Part shown: one piece after another, positions 49,600 to 60,798 of the stretch
Layout: each line of letters opens with the position of its first letter
How positions within the stretch are numbered: the first letter of the stretch is position 1
DNA from: Symbiodinium natans
Lineage: Eukaryota > Sar > Dinophyceae > Suessiales > Symbiodiniaceae
Length of the DNA stretch: 64,000 nt
Direction of reading: 5' to 3'
NCBI GenBank assembly: GCA_905221605.1
Contig: CAJNDS010000175.1
Location: 141,828-205,827 of the forward strand
Notes under the pieces: generated by a model
What the model was told of the DNA's origin: nothing
What the model saw: only the letters and a program-made list of their open reading frames with translations
The model's database searches: none
Program-made: the position numbers and the translations under genes

Positions 49600-49750
49600 C
49601 GTTTTTGCTTCAAAAACCAATCGAAAATTGGTCTTCTATTGGTTTCTATTTCAAAACTATTGGTTTTCGATTGGTTTTCTTGTTAAAAACCAATAGAAAA
49701 CTGGTTTCTATTGGTTTTCTATTGGTTGTCTAGTTAAAACCCAACAGAAA
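49600..49750. repeat. AT-rich 'aaaaccaat(c/a)gaaaa' repeat
   Basis: Short direct and inverted runs of 'attggttttctattggtt' type, the same motif that dominates 55.2-57.0 kb. Confidence 0.6.
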
Positions 49751-50730
49751 ACTTTTCGCTTTGTGGGCTTCTTGTCTCCCGGCGCTTGCCTTTGTTGGCT
49801 TTGCCCCCCCCGCAGCAACAGTGCAGAGTGCTGAATAGTCAAGAACACCCTTGGCCTTCAACACCACTCCTGTTTCCAAGAAGACAACCAGTACTCATGC
49901 TAGTAACTGCTACCAGGACGGCTGCTGATAATTCGAGGAACACCACTAACCAACTACTTTTTTAGCCGGATGCCTGTGATCTGCAACTGGCTCTGCCATT
50001 GGTGCCACCACATCTTGACCTAATTGGTGGTGGTGCCGTCTTTAACTTTGTTGATCCCCGTGGTTTCATTTCGTTTGGTCATGTCTTGATTTTGATCGCT
50101 CAATCAGGCGTGTGAGTGGAGGGCGAGGGGGGAGTTAGCGACAGAAAAGCAACAGTGTGACACGCTTCATTCACGCAGACAGCTTTCAGTGGTTCACCTC
50201 GCGGCCAGAACCTACCTCCGGGCATCTCCGCTCCTCCTGGCATTGGCATCGAGGCAACGAATACTTGTTAGTTGCACCTTTGCTTGGGCTGAGTTAATGC
50301 AAACAATACAAACTCCTTCGCAAAGCTGTTGTTCAATCTCGGTTGTGGGCTAGGGCATATTGAGGAGGTTATGGACGGGAACAGGACTGCATTGGAAAGC
50401 TTGCTGGGTGAAGCAGCTGCGACCGTGTTGCAGATACTGGGGTGCAGCTTGCTTGCTACACGAGAAGTCGCGAAGGCATATGCATTTGCAGACATGACGC
50501 AGTGACAGGCAGTCGCGCCTGGCTTGCAGACTGCTTCGAAGGCTGTTGCACTAGGGCATTGTCATAAAGAGCCGGGCTTCTCTTGAATCATCTTAAACTT
50601 TTATGAATGCTTGAAGCGAAGGATGAAAGGCGGACAAGCCCCGACATGAGCAGAGCTCATCCCATTTCGCCTGAAATTTATTTGCCTCCACCGTTCAAGT
50701 TGGTTCTGCTCGTAGTGCGCGCGCCCTCAA

Positions 50731-50773
<43 letters not shown>
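50731..50773. repeat. (GAT)n microsatellite
   Basis: About 14 tandem GAT triplets. Confidence 0.95.
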
Positions 50774-51039
50774 TTTACCGAGGAAGGCCGGAGACACACA
50801 GAGGCACAACCATCCACCCAAACACCCACCACCCACGCACGTGGACTCGAAGATGTGTCGAAGTGAATTGTGCACATCAAGAACATGTGTGAACCATCCC
50901 ATGAAAGTCTGGGCACGAAGTCGTCACATCAAATTTGCAGGTCGCAGAGTCGGCTTCGAAAGACAAGGCTCGTTGACGGACTTGACTGCACTCACCATGA
51001 CAGATCAGCCGCTTTCTAGTAAGCAAAGCAACAGGCACG

Positions 51040-51200
51040 CACAGGCACACACACACACACACACACACACGCACAAAGACACACACACACACACACAAAG
51101 AAAAACAAACATACATATACAGATATATATATATATATATGCATATTGTACATATATGATACATAGTATACATATGTTATACATATATGGACCCCACCCC
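51040..51200. repeat. (CA)n and (TA)n microsatellites
   Basis: (CA)n at about 51,047-51,096, then ACATAT/TATATA runs to 51,190. Confidence 0.95.
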
Positions 51201-51896
51201 CCTCCCCTCGCAACAGAAACCTTGCTTACAATAGCTGCTGACTCGGGATCGATATTGTGAAGATGCGTGAACGCTTTCATCTACAAGTCGGCCAAATTGC
51301 AGATTGAAGATTCTTGGGAAAGGTTTGCTGGACATCTTCAGTTCTTCAATTTGGTCCGGCTGTTTTAATTAGAAAGCGTTGAAGCATCCACCCGAGACCG
51401 ATAGTACGGATGCTTACTTTCTTCGAATGCTTTGATGTGATGCTTTTGGTTAAAGCCTGGGCATGTTTTTTATCCTTCACTGAGGCCAAACAATATATGA
51501 GAGTGTTCTCTAATCCTAATTTTGATCAAATAATGACCGTATTCATTTCAACATCTGAGAGGTAGCAAAAATTGGAGACAGTACATTGTGCAAGTAGTTT
51601 TTTAACAACACAGGTAGTTTAGTTTGTGTAGATTGTGAGTCCAACTAAATGCCAAGCGTGCATAATTACTGCAATCAGCCCTCGAATTTAATAGCCTTCT
51701 TCCTCATGAGGAAGGAAGACTCACCCAGAGCTCTTTCAAACACACAACATCGGACTATGACTGCACCCAAGCCACGTGGGCCTGGCGAGCGATCTGTACA
51801 AGCCCTGTTCGCATTTCCAACTTATACTCGTCATTCCCCACGCAACGTGAGCAATCGTCACAGAAGTGTCCAATGTCTATCCTTGAGCATAAAGCA

Positions 51897-51931
51897 GTTC
51901 CAAACCCTTCTCGGCAGGAAGCCGAGGCGAA
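51897..51931. repeat. Dispersed 35-bp palindrome element, copy 2
   Basis: Same 24-base core as 10,461-10,484 and the same GTTCCA left flank. Followed at once by a (TATG)n microsatellite. Confidence 0.7.
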
Positions 51932-51937
51932 TGTACT

Positions 51938-51992
51938 TGTGTATGTATGTATGTATGTATGTATGTATGTATGTATGTATGTTTGTTTGTTT
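51938..51992. repeat. (TATG)n microsatellite
   Basis: About 10 GTAT/TATG tetramers, then GTTT units. Confidence 0.95.
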
Positions 51993-53099
51993 GTATGTAC
52001 GCATGTACATGCTTGTTTGTATATGGACACTCACAGCGCGCAATTCAGCTCATACTTACTTGGTACAGAGAGCATGCAATGCCGCGTGTTTTTGTGAGGT
52101 GCCTGTGGTGCCACCAGTTGCGGAGGAGACGGATGAGGTGTGGTCGCAGGGTTTTACACATCCATACCAATCATGCCAACACGCCAAGCGAGGACAGGCA
52201 GCATGCTGTATGAACATCGACATGCAACTTCAGGTGTCGGGGTCAGGTGCGGTGATGTTTCATCACCCCCGAGACGATCAAATGAATGAACTCGATCCGA
52301 TTTGTGCGCAACCACCTGCATTCCGCGAACCATGCATTTGTGAGATGTAATGACGTTCAGGTTTTCTTATATGATAAGTCGCCGCCAGGCGCAAGCCTGA
52401 GTCTTCATGGGGCTCTTTGTGGACGATCCAGTGTGCTACCTGCACTTTTGTTGCTGGTTTCAAAACACCAGGCGCTCGCCCACACCCAGCAAAATATTCT
52501 GCGAGCGTCCTACACTGACATACTATACAGACACGGCATCACCTCATGACTCCCTGCAGACAGACCCATGCAGACGGGCACAAGGCTCGTAAATTACATG
52601 TCCTTGTTGCCTTAGCCCAAAGGAGCTTTGCCATGTATTTGTCTCGCCGTGAGACCAAGGTGAAGGCATACCCCATGGCGGCCATAGCATGTCAGGCAAA
52701 TTTTGCTACTGCTGTCGATCGTGAACATATGTGAACATGCCAGGTACTGGAGCTCTGAAGGTTCAGTGCCGCGCAACCGGCGCAGCGCACTGCTGGCAGC
52801 CGGGAGTCTGAAGTCTCCAGCCGCACTTTGCCAAAAGAAGCGACGATCCTCGGTTCTGTAGCATCTAGTCTAGTCACAGGGTCGATCTAGTCTGGTCTAG
52901 TCTACTGTTATATATAGATTCATCTCAGATGTCGACTTCAAGCAAGAAGGTAACTGCATGCCTCCTTGTCTACAAGCCACAGAACTTGCTTGGTTTGTTT
53001 GGCCTTGTAGATGATGTTCTGATGCGAGAATCGCTTCTGTTGGCGTTGGTTGGCACAATGTGAGTAGCCAGGTTTTGGCTTTCGGGCTTTGGGCTTCAT

Positions 53100-53580
53100 T
53101 AGGGTCTGGCTTCGTGCCAGAGGACAGTTGGATGAAGGAACAAGCTTGAGCTTAAGTTTTCGGTTCAACCTTGTTTGAGGGTGCATGCTTGAGTTGAGCA
53201 ATTCGGCCCAACCTTGTGTGGGTGAACAAGCTTGAACTTAACAACAAGTTGTCGGTTAAACCTTTTTCGGTTAAAGCTTGTTTCGGGGAACAAGTTTGAA
53301 GGTTGCTGCACATACGAACAGAGCGATATGAACGCACCCCTTCCGCCCTCCAGGTATCTTCTAACCCAAACCTACTCCAGCACCTTTTAAGAATCACGAA
53401 CCCATTTTGTTCCAAACCAGATTAGAACCCCAGACCTCGTTTACATTCTAAACAAGGTCAAGCCCACCCCAACCTCAGCACCGGGCCTTTTCAAGACACA
53501 AACCAACCCCAGCCCGAAACCCCAGAGTCCCAAACCCGATTTGAACCCCAGACCCTGCTAACGAGTTTCTTTCCACCCCT
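53100..53580. repeat. Loose repeats with AACAAGCTTGAACTTAA and GATTTGAACCCCAGACC words
   Basis: 'gaacaagcttgaacttaa' variants recur three times (53,139-53,300). 'ga(t)ttagaaccccagacct' and 'gatttgaaccccagaccc' lie at about 53,420 and 53,543. No tRNA fold fits the second word. Confidence 0.45.
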
Positions 53581-54829
53581 CATGGTGCCCCGTCGTTTGT
53601 GTAAATCGTACGTACACCTTGCCATGCCTCACACACATATCAGCAAAAGAAATGTATGCAAAAACAAGAACAAAAACAAAGAGACCAACCTTTTCGTTTT
53701 TGCTTTTGAGGATGAAGCCCTAAGCCTCAAGACAAAATACATGGAAGTTGCATCTGATACCGTTGTGAATTTCGAACTATTTGTGGAGTAAGACTACGTC
53801 TTGCTGCCAACAATGCGCAGCTCCGGGCCTGTTGGACTCGGTGCTTTGGAGGCAGGACGTGCCCCGCACTTGGCGCTGTCCAGGTGTCGTCTACATGTCG
53901 CTGTTCGAGCTACGATGAATCACTTCGGTCCAGGGTGCTCGTAGTGAGCTGTTGCCTTGCATTCGTTTGCCCGTGGCATTCCTGCAAAAGAGACGGCCAT
54001 CATCTCCAGTGTCTGAAGGCTTCAGCGTATCAGTTGTTGTATGGTTATAAATCAGCACTACTTGTTGATTGTATCCAGTTGTGTGGTTGCAGTGCACGTA
54101 TATACACGGGGATAAGCAATAGCCTCCGACAACCTATAGCATAACCTCGCTCCCTCCACGTCATGGAGTTGCTTGCGGAATGACCTCCATGCAACGCTGT
54201 GTTGGGGTTTGCATTGAGAATCCCAATCGTAGTGTTCAGGATGCATACAGGGATGATATGGGCCCCCGGGGAGCGGCAAGCAGAGCAAGTGGATGGTGCG
54301 GAAGAGACAATCATCAAGCTCCCAGACAGCAAGAGTGACCGTAATAAGTGGTTGTGTTTTTGTCGTGAGGTTTCTTAAAACCGAAGCTCGAAGCCGACTT
54401 GCACAGGCCGGTGAGCTGGACACTTAGGGCCCAGGGGTGGTACGGACTGGTACCGCGACAGCGGACGGCGGTATGCGACGTGTGAGGTGGTGTGCGAGTG
54501 CGTGGCATGGGTCAGAGTGCGGGCTGTGAGAGCGTGTGGGCAAACGTGGTTGTATAAAGGGTTTTCTGGATGATTGCCGGAAGGTGGTGAGCCAAGTTAC
54601 TTGTCGTTAACCATCTGTCATCTGGGAACCTAGCACGAAAGGCAGCTGTTCAGCTGGCCCTGTGTGCTCCGGCAATACTGGGTTCCTGGAAGATGGGTGG
54701 GGCCGGGCCTCGCGGTTGACCGTCTTGGAGTGCCTTCCAGCGACCTGGGGACGGTTAGTGTGGACCTCTTTCTTGGCAGCGCCCTCTTTGGGGAAGGAGC
54801 CCATGGCAAGCCTTTTTGGGTGTGTGGTT

Positions 54830-55105
54830 TTGCGTGGTGTTGCGTCGTGGTGTTGCTGCGTGTTGTTGTGTGGTGTTGCTGCGTGTTGTTGCGTCGCGAT
54901 GCTGCGTGTTGTTGTGTGGTGTTGACGCGTGTTGTTGCGTCGTGTTGTTGCGCGGCGTTGCGTTGTGTTGTTTCGTGTTGCGTTGTGTTGTTACGTCCGT
55001 TACGTCGTGTTGCTGCGTGTTGTTGTGCTGCGTTTTGTTGGGTCGTGTTGTTGTGTCGTCGTGTTGTTGCTGTGTGTTGTTGTGTGGTGTTGCTAGGTAT
55101 ACCAA
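54830..55105. repeat. GTTGTTGCGTCGT / GTGTTGCTGC low-complexity repeat
   Basis: About 270 bases of G/T-rich pentamers and octamers (gtgttgttgcgtcgtgttg). Frames through it read as Cys/Val or Thr/Asn/Gln runs and are not genes. Confidence 0.9.
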
Positions 55106-55199
55106 AACTCCACACTTTCAGAGAGTCGTATGCCAAAACTCCAGGTATGCCAAAACTCCAAACTTTAAGAGATAGGTATGCCAAAACTGCAAACAAACT

Positions 55200-57035
55200 C
55201 TAAGAGATAGGTATGCGGTTTAGGGTTTAGGGTTTTAGGGTTTAGGGTTGTCCATAGGTTGTCTATTGGATGTAATTTGTTTCCTGTGGTTTTCGATGGG
55301 TTTTGACAGGTTTTCATTGGTTGTTATAGGTTTTCTATTGGTTTTAATTGGTTTTCTATTGTTCTGTCTTGGTTTTCTATTGGTTTTTATTGGTGTTCAG
55401 TTAGTTTTCTATTGGTTTCGATTGGGTTTCTATTAGGGTTTAGGGTTTTCCAGTGGGTTTGTATTGGATAGGGTTTGGTAGGGCTTAGGGCTTGGTAGGG
55501 CTTTGTAGATGTAAGGGCTTCGAAGGGCGCTTAGGGCCAGGGCTTAGGGGCTTAGGCTTTGCTGGGATCAGGGCTTGGCACTGCTTCGGGCTTCGTGTCG
55601 GGCTTAGGGCTTTGCAGGGCTTTGGGTTTTGGGTTTTGGGTTTAGGGCTTAGGGCTTAGGGTTTTCCATTGGTTTTCTCTCGGATTTTTTTGGTTTTCTT
55701 TTGGTTTTCTATTGGTTTCGATAGGTTTTCTTGGGGTTTTTGTAGGTTTCTATTGGTTTCTACTGGTTTTTATTGGTTTTCTACGGTTCTGTATTGTTTC
55801 TGTATTGGTGTTTTTTTGTTTTTTATTGGTGTTCTATTGGTTTTCTATTGGCTTCGATTGGTTTTCTATTAGGGTTGAGGGTTTTCCATAGGTTTTCCAT
55901 TGGATTTGACTTGTTTCCTGTGGTTTTCTATTGGTTTTGACAGGTTTTCATTGGCTGTTCTAGGTTTTCTATTGGTTTGTATTGGTTTTCTATTGTTCTC
56001 TATTGGTTTTTTTTGGTGTTCTGTTGGTTTCCTATTTGTTTCGATTGGTTTTCTACTAGGGCTTAGGGTTTTCCATTGGTTTTCTATTGGATAGGGCTTG
56101 GCAGTGTTTAGGATTTAGGGTTTAGGGTTTAGGCTTTTTTTTTAATTTTTATTTTTTTTGTGTTCTATTGGGTTTCTATTGGTTTCGATTTGTTTCTATT
56201 AGGGTTGAGGGTTTTCCATAGGTTTTCCATTGGATTTGATTTGTTTCCTGTGGTTTTCTATTGGTTTTGACAGGTTTTCATTGGTTGTTCTAGGTTTTCT
56301 ATTGGTTTGTATTGGTTTTCTATTGTTCTGTATTGGCTCTCTATTGGATTTTCTTAGTCTTCTGTTGGTTTTCTATTGGTTTCGATTGGTTTTCTGTTAG
56401 GGCTGAGGGTTTTCCACTGGTTTTCTATTGGATAGGGCTTGGTACGGCCTCGGGCTTGGTAGGGCTTAGCGCTTGGTAGATGTAAGGGCTTCGAAGGGCG
56501 CTTAGGGTCAAGGGCTTAGGGGCTTAGGCTTTACTGGGATCAGGGCTTGGCAGGGCTTCGGGCTTCGTGTCGGGCTTAGGGCTTTGCAGGGCTTTGGGTT
56601 TTGGGTTTTGGGTTTAGGGCTTAGGGCTTAGGGTTTTCCATTGGTTTTCTCTCGGATTTTTTTGGTTTTCTTTTGGTTTTCTATTGGTTTCGATAGGTTT
56701 TCTTGGGGTTTTTGTAGGTTTCTATTGGTTTCTACTGGTTTTTATTGGTTTTCCACGGTTCTGTATTGTTTCTGTATTGGTGTTTTTTTGTTTTTTATTG
56801 GTGTTCTATTGGTTTTCTATTGGTTTCGATTGGTTTTCTTTTATTTCCATAGGTTTTCCATTGGATTTGATTTGTTTCCTGTGGTTTTCTATTGGTTTTG
56901 ACAGGTTTTCATTGGTTGTTCTAGGTTTTCTATTGGTTTGTATTGGTTTTCTATTGTTCTCTATTGGTTTTTTTTGGTGTTCTGTTGGTTTTCTATTGGT
57001 TTCGATTGGTTTTCTGTTAGGGTTTAGGCGTGCGG
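55200..57035. repeat. Subtelomeric TTTTCTATTGG repeat zone with a 972-bp tandem duplication
   Basis: Dense direct repeats of 'ggttttctattggtttcgat' type, mixed with TTTAGGG/CTTAGGG heptamers. A block of about 970 bp is present twice: 'ttttctctcggatttttttg' starts near 55,669 and again near 56,641, with 'gggatcagggcttggca' before each. Some segments between differ, for example extra sequence around 56,100-56,200. The Phe/Ile/Leu-rich frames are repeat translations. Confidence 0.9.
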
Positions 57036-57269
57036 GACTGGAGCTCCGTCGCGCGCCGGGCTTCTGGCTTCGGAGCTACCTCGCCTGCCGGCTTCGGTGT
57101 GTTCGCCCTGCTCGACGGCCCCGGGCTCACTCAGTTTAGGGCTTAGGGGTTACGGGTTTAGAGTTTAGGGTTTAGGGTTTATAGAAATTGTTTAGGGTTT
57201 GGGTCCCAAAAAGTTTTGAGCGAAAGTTTTGACCGAAACGTTTTGAGCGAAAGGTTTTTTTTGGAACCA

Positions 57270-57770
57270 CATTTTTATTGTTGGGAAGAGCGGGGGGCTG
57301 GGTGGGCAGGGGCGCCTCGCTGGAGGCCTTGGGCCTTGTTTGGCCTCCGAGAGCTTGTTGGGGCCTTCTCAGGCCTCCCAGAGCCCTGTCTTGGAGCTGG
57401 GGCCTTCCGGTCTGGGAGCCAACTTTGGACTCCAGAAACCAATTTTGGGATTTTGGGTTTTGGGGCCAATTTGGGCTTTGGGGGCAAATTTTGGGCTTTG
57501 GAGCCAATTTTGTGGTCTGGAAGCCAGTTTTGGGCTCCGGGTAGCAAAGGAGCAATTTTGGGCTTTCGGGGCCAATTTTGAGCTTTGGAGCCAATTCGGG
57601 TTTGGGGGCAACTTGTGGCTTTGGAGCCAGTTTTGGGCTCTTTTTGGGCCCGATTTTGGGCTTTGGACGAGCCAATTTTGGGCTCCGGAAGCCAAGCCAA
57701 TTTTGGGCTTTGGGAGGCGATTTGGGCTTTGGTTTGCCGGGACCCAGGAAGGCCCCAGAGGTTTAAGTAA
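57270..57770. repeat. 'GGGCTTTGGAGCCAATTTT' degenerate repeat
   Basis: About 15-20 units of 20-30 bp around 'ccaattttgggctttgg'. Gives Trp/Gly/Phe-rich frames on + and Pro/Lys-rich frames on -, neither considered coding. Confidence 0.85.
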
Positions 57771-57914
57771 ATTGAACATTTGGCCTCCCGGCCTCCCGCT
57801 TTGGATTCATTTACTTAAACTCTGTTTGTCAGCTGTTTAGACAAATATCTTGGAAAATTCAGAATGACACCACATACAATTTCTATTTATTTTGTCTTGA
57901 GGGTTTAGGGTTTA

Positions 57915-58062
57915 TGAAGAAGGTGATTCAAGCATATATAAGGTCGCATGAACTTGTTCTGCCCACCTGCCGCCCGCTCTGACATCCACAAGGTGGGATG
58001 CAGGGTAGGGGGACAACGCGCCGGGGCAACCGGCTCTTAAGGGCTACAGCTTGGCTTCAGCA
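57915..58062. repeat. Left LTR of the TRIM-like element
   Basis: 148 bp, TG...CA, with an internal TATA-like box near 57,936. By eye it differs from the right LTR by about one base ('gcccgctctgac' against 'gcccgccctgac'). Confidence 0.85.
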
Positions 58063-58609
58063 CCCCCCTCGGCCTGCCATCCGCCAGGAGGCTGGGCGCT
58101 CTTCACAAGCTGTCCATCCCTTCCGGGAGGCGAGCGTCTGTACCAACACATGCTGTAGCATGGCATTGCGCTCTGGCACTGCTCCCCACTGTCCCCGGCA
58201 GTGGGCCGGCTACGCAAACTCTGTCCAAGATCCGCCGTCCACCCGGGCGTTAACCCAAGCATCTGGCATCACTCAAACGAGAGCGCGCCCGTACACTACA
58301 CTGCGCCATGGAACGCTTACACGCCTGAAGACGATTTCTGCCTTTCGGCTACCTCACCTTCCTCCGCCAGGGCAGCCTTCCCTTACAACCAATGTCCCGT
58401 GTCTCCTAGAAAACGGTGCCGTCGCCATCGCAGCCCCCCTCCATCCTCCAGGCCCATCGCAGCAACATTGCAATTGCGGTGGCATGCTGGTCTGACGAAG
58501 TCCTCCAAGCAGTAAAGCATGTTCTGGCATGGTATAGCGGAAGCGCATCTTTGCAGTGCATAGCTTTTTCACACGCGTGTTCGTGCTTAGGCCATTGGGC
58601 GTCATAACC

Positions 58610-58757
58610 TGAAGAAGGTGATTCAAGCATATATAAGGTCGCATGAACTTGTTCTGCCCACCTGCCGCCCGCCCTGACATCCACAAGGTGGGATGCAGGG
58701 TAGGGGGACAACGCGCCGGGGCAACCGGCTCTTAAGGGCTACAGCTTGGCTTCAGCA
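58610..58757. repeat. Right LTR of the TRIM-like element
   Basis: 148 bp copy of the left LTR at an offset of 695 bp, followed by the GTTTA duplicate and then telomere-like 'ggtttagggttt'. Confidence 0.85.
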
Positions 58758-58789
58758 GTTTAGGTTTAGGGTTTAATGGTTGAAAACGC

Positions 58790-59930
58790 AGGAAAAAGCT
58801 ATTGTTTGGGAAAGGTATTCCATCCAAGACTTGTCCATAGGTGGGGGGTCAAAATTGGGCCGGGGAGAGATGGGTGGGGTGGGCTGTGCGACTTGATTGC
58901 GCTTGTGTGCAGACTATAAGGATTGGTTTGGGATTGTTGCGACTTGAGTGGATCAGCTTCTGCGCACAGCCTGTGTGGGCAGTGTCTTCAGGGTTTAACG
59001 GTGGCAAACTCAGGAAGAAGCCATGGAAGTTTTTGGCCACACGCGGCCACATTTCTGGGAAGTATGAGAGGCCCACGCTTGCATCATGTGAAGCCCCAGC
59101 ACACATCGATAAAAAGCTTGGAAGAGCCAGCTCTTGTTCCTTGTTTTGATGAGCTTCCATCACCGTCTGCAGGGTTTAATGTCAATGATGCGGTCTGCGT
59201 ATTGGATCTATGGGCTTTAGGGCTCGGAGGTGTGTGGCTTAAAGGTACGTGGGTGGCTGCAGGAGTCAGTCCTGAACCTTGAGCCTCTCTTACGAATACA
59301 CGAATACCCTTAGCAGGCAATCTCACTTTGCTTTTTAGCCTTGGTTTGGCCGCCCTAACCAATAACCACCATCGCCGCACAGAATGACAGGGCGCAAAGT
59401 TGCTCAAATGAGCGGGGGCCCCAAAGCCCTGAGCGAACCTGTCGGTAGGGCTTGCGGGCATCACTGGCCCCTTACTTGATAGTTGCAAGGTCACGAGTAT
59501 CGCAGACTGGCAACAAAGGACTGCGAAAAGGGAAAGCTCGTTTTCGTAGAGTGGGATTGAAGTAGAAAAAAGCAAAGCCCCAAACAGAACACAGTGGTAA
59601 CATGAGAGTCAATATAACACCAGAAGCACTTAAGGGGCAAAGTAAGCTTTAAGCCTTAATCCCCGAAACCCTGAAGCATTCTTGTTTAACGACTGTTGCC
59701 CCAAAGACTGGAGCAAGCGTGTTGACATTGTTGGTGGTTCGTTGCGGGTTACAAGCTTTCCATTTTCCCAACACAAGAAATGTGCGTGCGTGTGCATGAA
59801 GCCATTTCATCTGCGTGTATGCTTCGTCAAAAAGTAAGCGCTGCGCGCAAGACAAAAGCATGAGCTGCGCCGTGGGCCCCCGAAGGGGCAGCGCAGCGAA
59901 TGCCGGTTTTGGCGCGCGCAGCGCTTAAAT
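58790..59930. other. Subtelomeric spacer, no gene recognised
   Basis: Non-repetitive DNA between the LTR element and the telomere-like blocks. Several overlapping frames on both strands, none with a motif. Confidence 0.4.
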
Positions 59931-59937
59931 TTTTTTA

Positions 59938-60078
59938 ATTAACCCTAAATGCCCTAAACCGAAACCCTAATCCCTAAATCGTAACAACCCTCAAAACCCT
60001 AATCCCTAAACGGTAACAAACCTGAAAACCCTAATTCCAAAACGGTAACAACCCTTAAAACCCTAATCCCTAAACGAT
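59938..60078. repeat. CCCTAAA-oriented degenerate telomere repeats
   Basis: Three to four units of about 36 bp ('aaaccctaatccctaaacgg' followed by 'taacaaccct'). Orientation opposite to the next block. Confidence 0.9.
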
Positions 60079-60422
60079 TTTAGGGTTTAGGGATTTTTAG
60101 GGTTTAGGGATTTTTAGGGCTTAGGGGTTTTTAGGGTTTAGGGATTTTTAGGGTTTAGGGATTTTTAGGGTTTAGGGATTTTTAGGGTTTAGGGATTTTT
60201 AGGGTTTAGGGGTTTTTAGGGTTTAGGGATTTTTAGGATTTTTAGGGTTTAGGGATTTTTAGGGTTTAGGGATTTTTAGGGTTTAGGGATTTTTAGGGTT
60301 TAGGGATTTTTAGGGTTTAGGGATTTTTAGGGTTTAGGGATTTTTAGGGTTTAGGGATATTTAGGGTTTAGGGTTTAGGGTTTAGGGTTTAGGGTTTAGG
60401 GTTTAGGGTTTAGGGTTTAGGG
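60079..60422. repeat. TTTAGGG-oriented telomere-like block with 17-bp variant unit
   Basis: About 16 copies of a 17-bp unit, TTTAGGGATTTTTAGGG, to about 60,358, then about nine canonical TTTAGGG heptamers to 60,422. Confidence 0.95.
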
Positions 60423-60798
60423 TGTCGCATTAGTTGTATGTTGGTGCCGAAAAAAGAAAGGCACTAACATACGCGCGGCAGGCTGTTGGTCCCACCCCAA
60501 AACCACCCAGACCTAAAGCTCGTCACTCTCCTCGGCCCCCTATTCAGAATCTTTATATTTCTCATCAGCAAGCCCTGTCCTCCAACCTCACTCTGTCATG
60601 GACCATCCTGAACCATTTCATCGGCCCCCATAGAGGGGCGGGACTTGAAATCCTGAAACCGGTGAAGGCTCGGTTTTGGTCAAAAATCCAGAAAACGAGA
60701 GACCACCCAGAAGCGTCGATTTCAGTACTAAAAAATCGCATTTTTAACTGGGACCCGGGCCGATCCTGGGGTCCCCCTCATTTGGGGTGTTTGGAGGA
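60423..60798. other. Unique-looking spacer between telomere block and 31-bp array
   Basis: A + strand frame runs through it into the minisatellite. No motif is seen and I do not call it a gene. Confidence 0.4.

Larger units (their letters stand above)
57915..58757. mobile_element. Small non-autonomous LTR retrotransposon (TRIM-like), complete
   Basis: Two direct repeats of 148 bp (57,915-58,062 and 58,610-58,757) bound 547 bp of internal DNA. Each repeat starts TGAAGAAGG and ends TTCAGCA, so both have the TG...CA ends of an LTR. The element is flanked on both sides by the same five bases, GTTTA (57,910-57,914 and 58,758-58,762), a target-site duplication. The LTR contains a TATA-like 'catatataagg'. 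The internal part has no reverse transcriptase, integrase or convincing gag frame, so it would depend on another element. A C6TCGGCC tract just inside the left LTR would be a polypurine tract if the element runs on the minus strand. The near-identity of the two LTRs suggests recent insertion. Confidence 0.88.

Noticed and set aside
53410-53560. Two GATTTGAACCCCAGACC-type words resembling tRNA T-arms
   Set aside because: No complementary stem and no cloverleaf. They look like a small direct repeat.
54630-55203. Cys/Val-rich (+) and Thr/Asn/Gln-rich (-) frames
   Set aside because: Both are translations of the G/T-rich low-complexity repeat.
57172-57840. Overlapping frames of 120-170 codons on both strands
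   Set aside because: They follow from the degenerate 'ccaattttgggctttgg' repeat. No strand or frame is preferred.
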